From Bacteroidaceae bacterium (GTDB lineage Bacteria; Bacteroidota; Bacteroidia; Bacteroidales; Bacteroidaceae), in the NCBI GenBank assembly GCA_016302435.1, contig JAEDNQ010000059.1, forward strand, positions 1 through 12,301: a stretch of 12,301 bases of DNA. The letters run 5' to 3'. Made by a program: the position numbers and the translations under genes. Of this stretch, positions 8,439 through 12,301 are shown one piece after another (the stretch's first letter is position 1; every line of letters begins with the position of its first letter). Below the pieces are notes generated by a model, which was not told where the DNA came from, searched no databases, and saw nothing but the letters and a program-made list of their open reading frames with translations.

Positions 8439-8452
8439 GTATGGTTACACGT
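8437..8452 (-). promoter_or_regulatory. Small hairpin overlapping the base of the GC-rich stem
   Basis: In the transcript, ACGUGU and AUACGU pair over 6 bp, with one G-U wobble, around the loop AACC. The last two bases of its 3' arm (8438-8437) are also the first two of the 10-bp stem, so both helices cannot be complete at once. Function is unknown. Confidence 0.3.
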
Positions 8453-8480
8453 TTGAGTTTCTCTTAGTAGTTTTCATCCC

Positions 8481-8493
8481 GCAAGGAACTTGC
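8481..8493 (-). promoter_or_regulatory. Short hairpin after the stop codon of the upstream LRR gene
   Basis: GCAAG and CTTGC form a 5-bp stem with the loop TTC, beginning 7 nt after the TAA at 8503-8501. It is followed by GGGATGAAAA rather than a run of T, so it is at best a weak pause or processing signal. It could be a chance pairing. Confidence 0.2.
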
Positions 8494-8500
8494 TTGTCCC

Positions 8501-11500
8501 TTACTTGATTACTTTACGCTTCTGAGTGACGATTATGCCATCAGCCACCTTCTTGTTTACAGCCTGTCCAGCCACGTTGAAAGCAGGAGCGTTATCCTCG
8601 TCTTCACCTTCAGCAATAGCGTCTACACCTGTAGCGTCGCCACCAGATATGCTGCGGAGGATGAAGCGGCTCTCCATGTCGCCTGATTCAGCAGTGAACT
8701 CGAATGGCTTGTCAGCACGGAGAACAGAAGTGGTGTTCATGAGAAGGTCAACGATCTCGTACTCGTTCATGTCATCCTCAGGGATAGTGATGGTGTATAC
8801 ACCAGCCTTCTTCACGATGACGCCAAGTGTAACTTCTCCGTCAGCTACTGGACGCTCGTTGATAGCGTAGCGCACACCGTTGTAGATAGAGAAGAACTGT
8901 GGCACGTCTGTGTCGATGCTCATGAACTTGCTTGCGTCGCGGCTGAGCTCATAGTCCATAGAGGCTGCATCGTTGAGGACGACACGTGTACGGTCAGAGA
9001 CATTCTCTCCGTTGAGGTTGAGGTTGATGACGAGACGCTGGCTGCGAGCAGCTGCTGCCATGCGGCGAGCAGATGCTGCTGCTGGCTCTTCTTCTAAGAT
9101 GCGAGCGTAAGTGTGTGTTTGTCTGCCAGTCTTGTCGAAGGCGATAGCTTCCTGCTCTACAGGACGCTGCACGAAGAATGCTTCTCCTGGGCTGAGGATA
9201 TAGGCATCATCAACAGGACTGTATGCGCGGTAGTTGTTCTCGTAGGTGTTCCACACGGTGATAGGAGCATCGAAGTCGAGGAATCGAGAGTCGTAGTAAG
9301 ATGGGTATGGGTTGCCAATGAGATTCCAAGAACGGTTGTGCTCAAACTCGCTGAGGTTCTCTTCGAGGGCGACAGAGCGGTCTGTAGAGATGAAGATGGC
9401 CTGACGGTTGACACTCTCACGGAGAGGTGACACGGTGAACTGAACGAGTTCGCTGTTTGGATTGTAGCAGTGGAGGATATAGCCCTTGCCTGCTGAGAGC
9501 GTAGCGTCGCTTGCCACGTTGACCCAAGTGGAGTCGAGCTTATTGTTGGCACGGTTCTCACCTGAGTATTCGCGGATAACCCACTGTGTGATGGAATCCA
9601 TAGGCACAATGTCGCTCATCTGCACATCGAATGGGAAGCTGACGAACTGCCATCTGCTGCGGCGAGCAAGGAGGTTGAGAGTGACGTTCTCTGCACGCAT
9701 CTCACCATTGACGATGAGGGAAGTTGAAGAATACTGTCTACCACTAGAATTCCATGAGTATGAGTTATTTATTACCCTATAGTCTTCGTAGTACTTCTCG
9801 TATGGTGACACGTAGAGTGAGAAATCGTTAACAGGAAGCTTACTGCGGCTGTTGATGGTAAGGTTACCTTTCTCGTAGTTCGTGTTGCCGTATGCATCTT
9901 CGCTCTGCGTTGATGACCACTGAAGAGCGATGTTAGGACGATAGTCTGCTGCAAGTGTGTCACGTAGAGCAAAGACAAAGTCCTTGTTTATATAGATATT
10001 CTCAGGCATGAAGTCGTGAGTCTCGACAGTCATGAACTGGTTCCATCCGTCTGCCAACTGATACTCCTGAACGCTCCAAGATGGGACGTAAAGGACAACG
10101 TCATTGAGAGATACGCCAGACAATGGGCAAGAACCTTTTGTTGTAGCAGGAATGATAGATCGAGCATAAATCTTCTTGAGGTTGCTGCATCCATTGAATG
10201 AATAACCTTTACAGCTTGTCAGCGAGCTGGGGAGGATAATTTCAGTGAGAGCCTTGCAATTTTGGAAAGCATATTCTTCAATGGTAGTTAAGCCCTCATT
10301 CATCTCGATGCTCTTCAGTGAAGAACATCCATAGAATGCAGAATTGCGAATATATTTTAGAGAAGAGGGACACACTACAGAGTCGAGAGAAGCGCAATTT
10401 GCAAAAGCACTATTCTTAATTTCTGTAACAGACTCTGGGATGTCTATTCTTTCGATAGCAGTACCGCGCAACATGTAGTCATTTATAATAGTCATAGACT
10501 CAGAGAGTTTCACATCCCTAAGAGATGAGCAGCCTTCGAATGCGTAGGTTCCTACAGATGTCACTGAGTTAGGAATTTCGACAGCTTCAATTTTTGACAT
10601 CTTGCGGAATGTTTCACCACCGATTGATTTGAGAGTTGATGGCAATGTCAGCGTAGCTGCTTTATCACACTGATAGAAAGCTTCATAACCAATGGTCTCT
10701 ACACCCTCTGGAATGACGACTTCTTTAAGACCTGTCTGGTAGAACGCATAATCTCCAATAGTGGCACACTTGCCAGAGATTACTGCCTCATCCATAGCCC
10801 ATTTGCCATAGAACTGTGAGCTTGGAATAGAAGTGTTCTTCAGTCCGCTCATGTCAATGGCCACGAGGTTGGTCATATTCTTGATGTTTGTCCAGTCATC
10901 GTTGTTCAGTTCACCACTAACGACAAGTTTGTTGACCTCTTGGAGATAACCAGCCTCATCAAGTACAAGTCGGCCGAGTTCGCCTGGGTCTGCCACATCG
11001 ACAGTCACTGTCACAGGATTCTCTGAAACTAAGACACAGTTACTCCAATCGTTGGCGAGACGATAAGCGTGCAATGTGCCATCAGGAACGATAATCTTTT
11101 TCTTTGAGTATCCACCCAAATCACCTTCTAACGCAGGAGGCGTGATGGGATTCATTTTTATGCTTATGTTAATGTTCTCGTTGTCGCAGCCGTAGAACAC
11201 TTGTGAGCCAAACACTTCCACATTGGCTGGTATGTCCAATGAAGTCAGAGATCTGAAATAGCTGAATGCATACTGACCAATCCTCCTGAGAGACAGAGGC
11301 AGTACCACACTGGTAATGTTATCTTGACCATCCTGATATCTGTTCTCCATTGACACAACAGCATAGGCTTCGCCATCGACTGTTATGACAGAGGGGAGCT
11401 CGAATTCAGAATCATTCCATGTTCCGTATATACCATTGAATTGCGCGATGCCATGCTCTGTGTCGATATAGTATCTCAGTCCATCAACAGTATACTCTTG

Positions 11501-12301
11501 ATTGGTGTTGAACGCCCATTCGTCCATAGGCACTACAGATGCGCTTGCCAATCTCACCTGAGAGTTCAGAGCCTCGTAAGCTGGCATATAGTCAGCGCTT
11601 GCAGAAGTCTCAGGATTGATGTCAGATGCTTGTGCGATCGCTTCAACAAGTTCAGGCACTTCCTCTGGGAGAGTCTCGATGAGAGCGTTTGCCTGCTCAA
11701 TGAGGTCAGTGAGTCTTGGATAGATGTTGACTGCAGCGCGCACTTGAGCCAAGACAGAAGCGAGTTCCTTGTACGCTTCTACCTTGTTCTCCTCCACTGC
11801 TGCTTCAATGGCTGTTGACAGTTCAGCTGCAAGAGCGGGGAATGATGTTTCTATTGTGGCAAGATACTCCTTAGCTGGAGAAACAGGGTCAGACATCAGA
11901 TGGTTGAAGGAAGTGATTGATCCTGTGTCTGTACCATTATTGACAGAACCGTCCTTAGAGTACGATGCAGTAAGAGTGTATTCACCCACTTCTGTAAGTT
12001 CACATTCTATATGAGATGCTATCTGACCTGATTCTCGAACAAGCTGTGTGTTCTGTCCTGAAGGACTAATGAGGACGACAGTGAGCCAGTCACATCCGCT
12101 TTCGCTGCTTACTGCATAGTCAAAAGCAATCTTGTCCTGACCTTCAGCGTTGATCTTCCACTCGTTGGTTGATGTTGAGCCATCGTTATGGTTGTCAGAT
12201 GTCCAATCATCGAAGGACTCCACAACGAAATACCCCTCAATCTCGACAATTGAGTCACCTGGTACAATCTCGCCAATTGAGTCACCTGGTACAATCTCGC
12301 C
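8501..12301 (-). CDS. BspA-like leucine-rich-repeat surface protein (N-terminus outside window)
   Basis: The frame is open from the right edge to a TAA at 8503-8501, giving 1266 residues; numbering here starts at base 12301. A GTG at 12223-12221 could be taken as the start, but the frame continues upstream with clear protein repeats, so the true start lies outside. Residues 1-22 hold the 9-residue repeat GEIVPGDSI twice plus a remnant (VEIEG). Next come a beta-rich domain at about 23-131 (IAFDYAVSSESGCDWLTVV), an alanine/glutamate-rich helical segment at about 141-226, a first LRR_5 block at about 329-371 with its cap to 427, a typical BspA N-cap at about 430-505, and a main LRR_5 block at about 505-714 with roughly eight or nine repeats of about 23 residues, capped at 735-745 (VVLYVPSWSVQ). 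Two Bacteroidetes-type surface modules follow: RWQFVSFPF at 883 and SWNLIGNPYPS at 991. An alanine-rich stretch and a beta domain come next, to about 1216. The C-terminus at about 1237-1266 (APAFNVAGQAV, then GIIVTQKRKVIK) resembles Prevotella sorting tails. BspA-like proteins commonly act in adhesion; the ligand here is unknown. Confidence 0.9.
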   Translation of the reverse strand, partial: GEIVPGDSIGEIVPGDSIVEIEGYFVVESFDDWTSDNHNDGSTSTNEWKINAEGQDKIAFDYAVSSESGCDWLTVVLISPSGQNTQLVRESGQIASHIECELTEVGEYTLTASYSKDGSVNNGTDTGSITSFNHLMSDPVSPAKEYLATIETSFPALAAELSTAIEAAVEENKVEAYKELASVLAQVRAAVNIYPRLTDLIEQANALIETLPEEVPELVEAIAQASDINPETSASADYMPAYEALNSQVRLASASVVPMDEWAFNTNQEYTVDGLRYYIDTEHGIAQFNGIYGTWNDSEFELPSVITVDGEAYAVVSMENRYQDGQDNITSVVLPLSLRRIGQYAFSYFRSLTSLDIPANVEVFGSQVFYGCDNENINISIKMNPITPPALEGDLGGYSKKKIIVPDGTLHAYRLANDWSNCVLVSENPVTVTVDVADPGELGRLVLDEAGYLQEVNKLVVSGELNNDDWTNIKNMTNLVAIDMSGLKNTSIPSSQFYGKWAMDEAVISGKCATIGDYAFYQTGLKEVVIPEGVETIGYEAFYQCDKAATLTLPSTLKSIGGETFRKMSKIEAVEIPNSVTSVGTYAFEGCSSLRDVKLSESMTIINDYMLRGTAIERIDIPESVTEIKNSAFANCASLDSVVCPSSLKYIRNSAFYGCSSLKSIEMNEGLTTIEEYAFQNCKALTEIILPSSLTSCKGYSFNGCSNLKKIYARSIIPATTKGSCPLSGVSLNDVVLYVPSWSVQEYQLADGWNQFMTVETHDFMPENIYINKDFVFALRDTLAADYRPNIALQWSSTQSEDAYGNTNYEKGNLTINSRSKLPVNDFSLYVSPYEKYYEDYRVINNSYSWNSSGRQYSSTSLIVNGEMRAENVTLNLLARRSRWQFVSFPFDVQMSDIVPMDSITQWVIREYSGENRANNKLDSTWVNVASDATLSAGKGYILHCYNPNSELVQFTVSPLRESVNRQAIFISTDRSVALEENLSEFEHNRSWNLIGNPYPSYYDSRFLDFDAPITVWNTYENNYRAYSPVDDAYILSPGEAFFVQRPVEQEAIAFDKTGRQTHTYARILEEEPAAASARRMAAAARSQRLVINLNLNGENVSDRTRVVLNDAASMDYELSRDASKFMSIDTDVPQFFSIYNGVRYAINERPVADGEVTLGVIVKKAGVYTITIPEDDMNEYEIVDLLMNTTSVLRADKPFEFTAESGDMESRFILRSISGGDATGVDAIAEGEDEDNAPAFNVAGQAVNKKVADGIIVTQKRKVIK
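12236..12301 (-). repeat. 27-bp tandem repeat encoding GEIVPGDSI
   Basis: Two perfect 27-bp copies lie at 12301-12275 and 12274-12248, each encoding GEIVPGDSI. A third, decayed unit at 12247-12236 keeps only GTCGAGATTGAG (VEIE). The repeat keeps the reading frame and extends to, and probably past, the right edge, so the total copy number cannot be seen. Confidence 0.85.

Noticed and set aside
12221..12223. The GTG as the true start of the LRR protein.
   Set aside because: The frame stays open for 26 more codons to the window edge and encodes in-frame nonapeptide repeats. No signal peptide follows the GTG, although the protein should be exported.
12109..12294. A minus-strand 61-codon frame starting with repeated YQVTQLXRL units.
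   Set aside because: It is the 27-bp tandem repeat read in another frame. The frame continuing into the LRR protein is far longer and has recognisable domains.

Overview
The window holds four large genes, all on the minus strand and all encoding secreted or cell-surface proteins. It reads as part of one operon in a member of the Bacteroidales, most likely Prevotellaceae (Prevotella or a relative). The evidence for this is: BspA-type leucine-rich repeats, Listeria-Bacteroides (InlB B) repeats, short C-terminal motifs ending in a basic tail like those of Prevotella and Bacteroides surface proteins, three signal peptides that end just before a glutamine, and short AT-rich leaders without Shine-Dalgarno sequences. 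The genus is an inference. No enzyme, regulator, transposase, tRNA, rRNA or CRISPR array is visible.

In transcription order (right to left): (1) 12301-8501 is the C-terminal 1266 residues of a BspA-like leucine-rich-repeat protein whose start lies outside the window; at the window edge it carries a perfect 27-bp tandem repeat. (2) 8500-8356 is a 145-nt spacer with several potential RNA hairpins, including a perfect 10-bp GC-rich stem that encloses a 6-bp hairpin. (3) 8355-1897 encodes a complete 2152-residue mosaic adhesin with more than ten modules. (4) 1907-1311 is a 198-residue secreted protein with a type I dockerin; it overlaps the giant gene by 11 nt. (5) 1292-1 is the N-terminal 430 residues of a protein with a cohesin-like domain and a growing array of InlB B-repeats. 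It starts 18 nt after the dockerin gene and runs off the left edge.

The four products share modules: LRR_5 repeats in the two large proteins, InlB-type repeats in genes 3 and 1, and a paralogous domain with the motif GDECRG in genes 3 and 2. Two of them end in sorting-motif-like tails, one ends in a dockerin, and one carries a cohesin-like domain. A reasonable but untested reading is a co-expressed set of surface adhesins that may assemble partly through cohesin-dockerin contacts. Nothing in the window shows what they bind.
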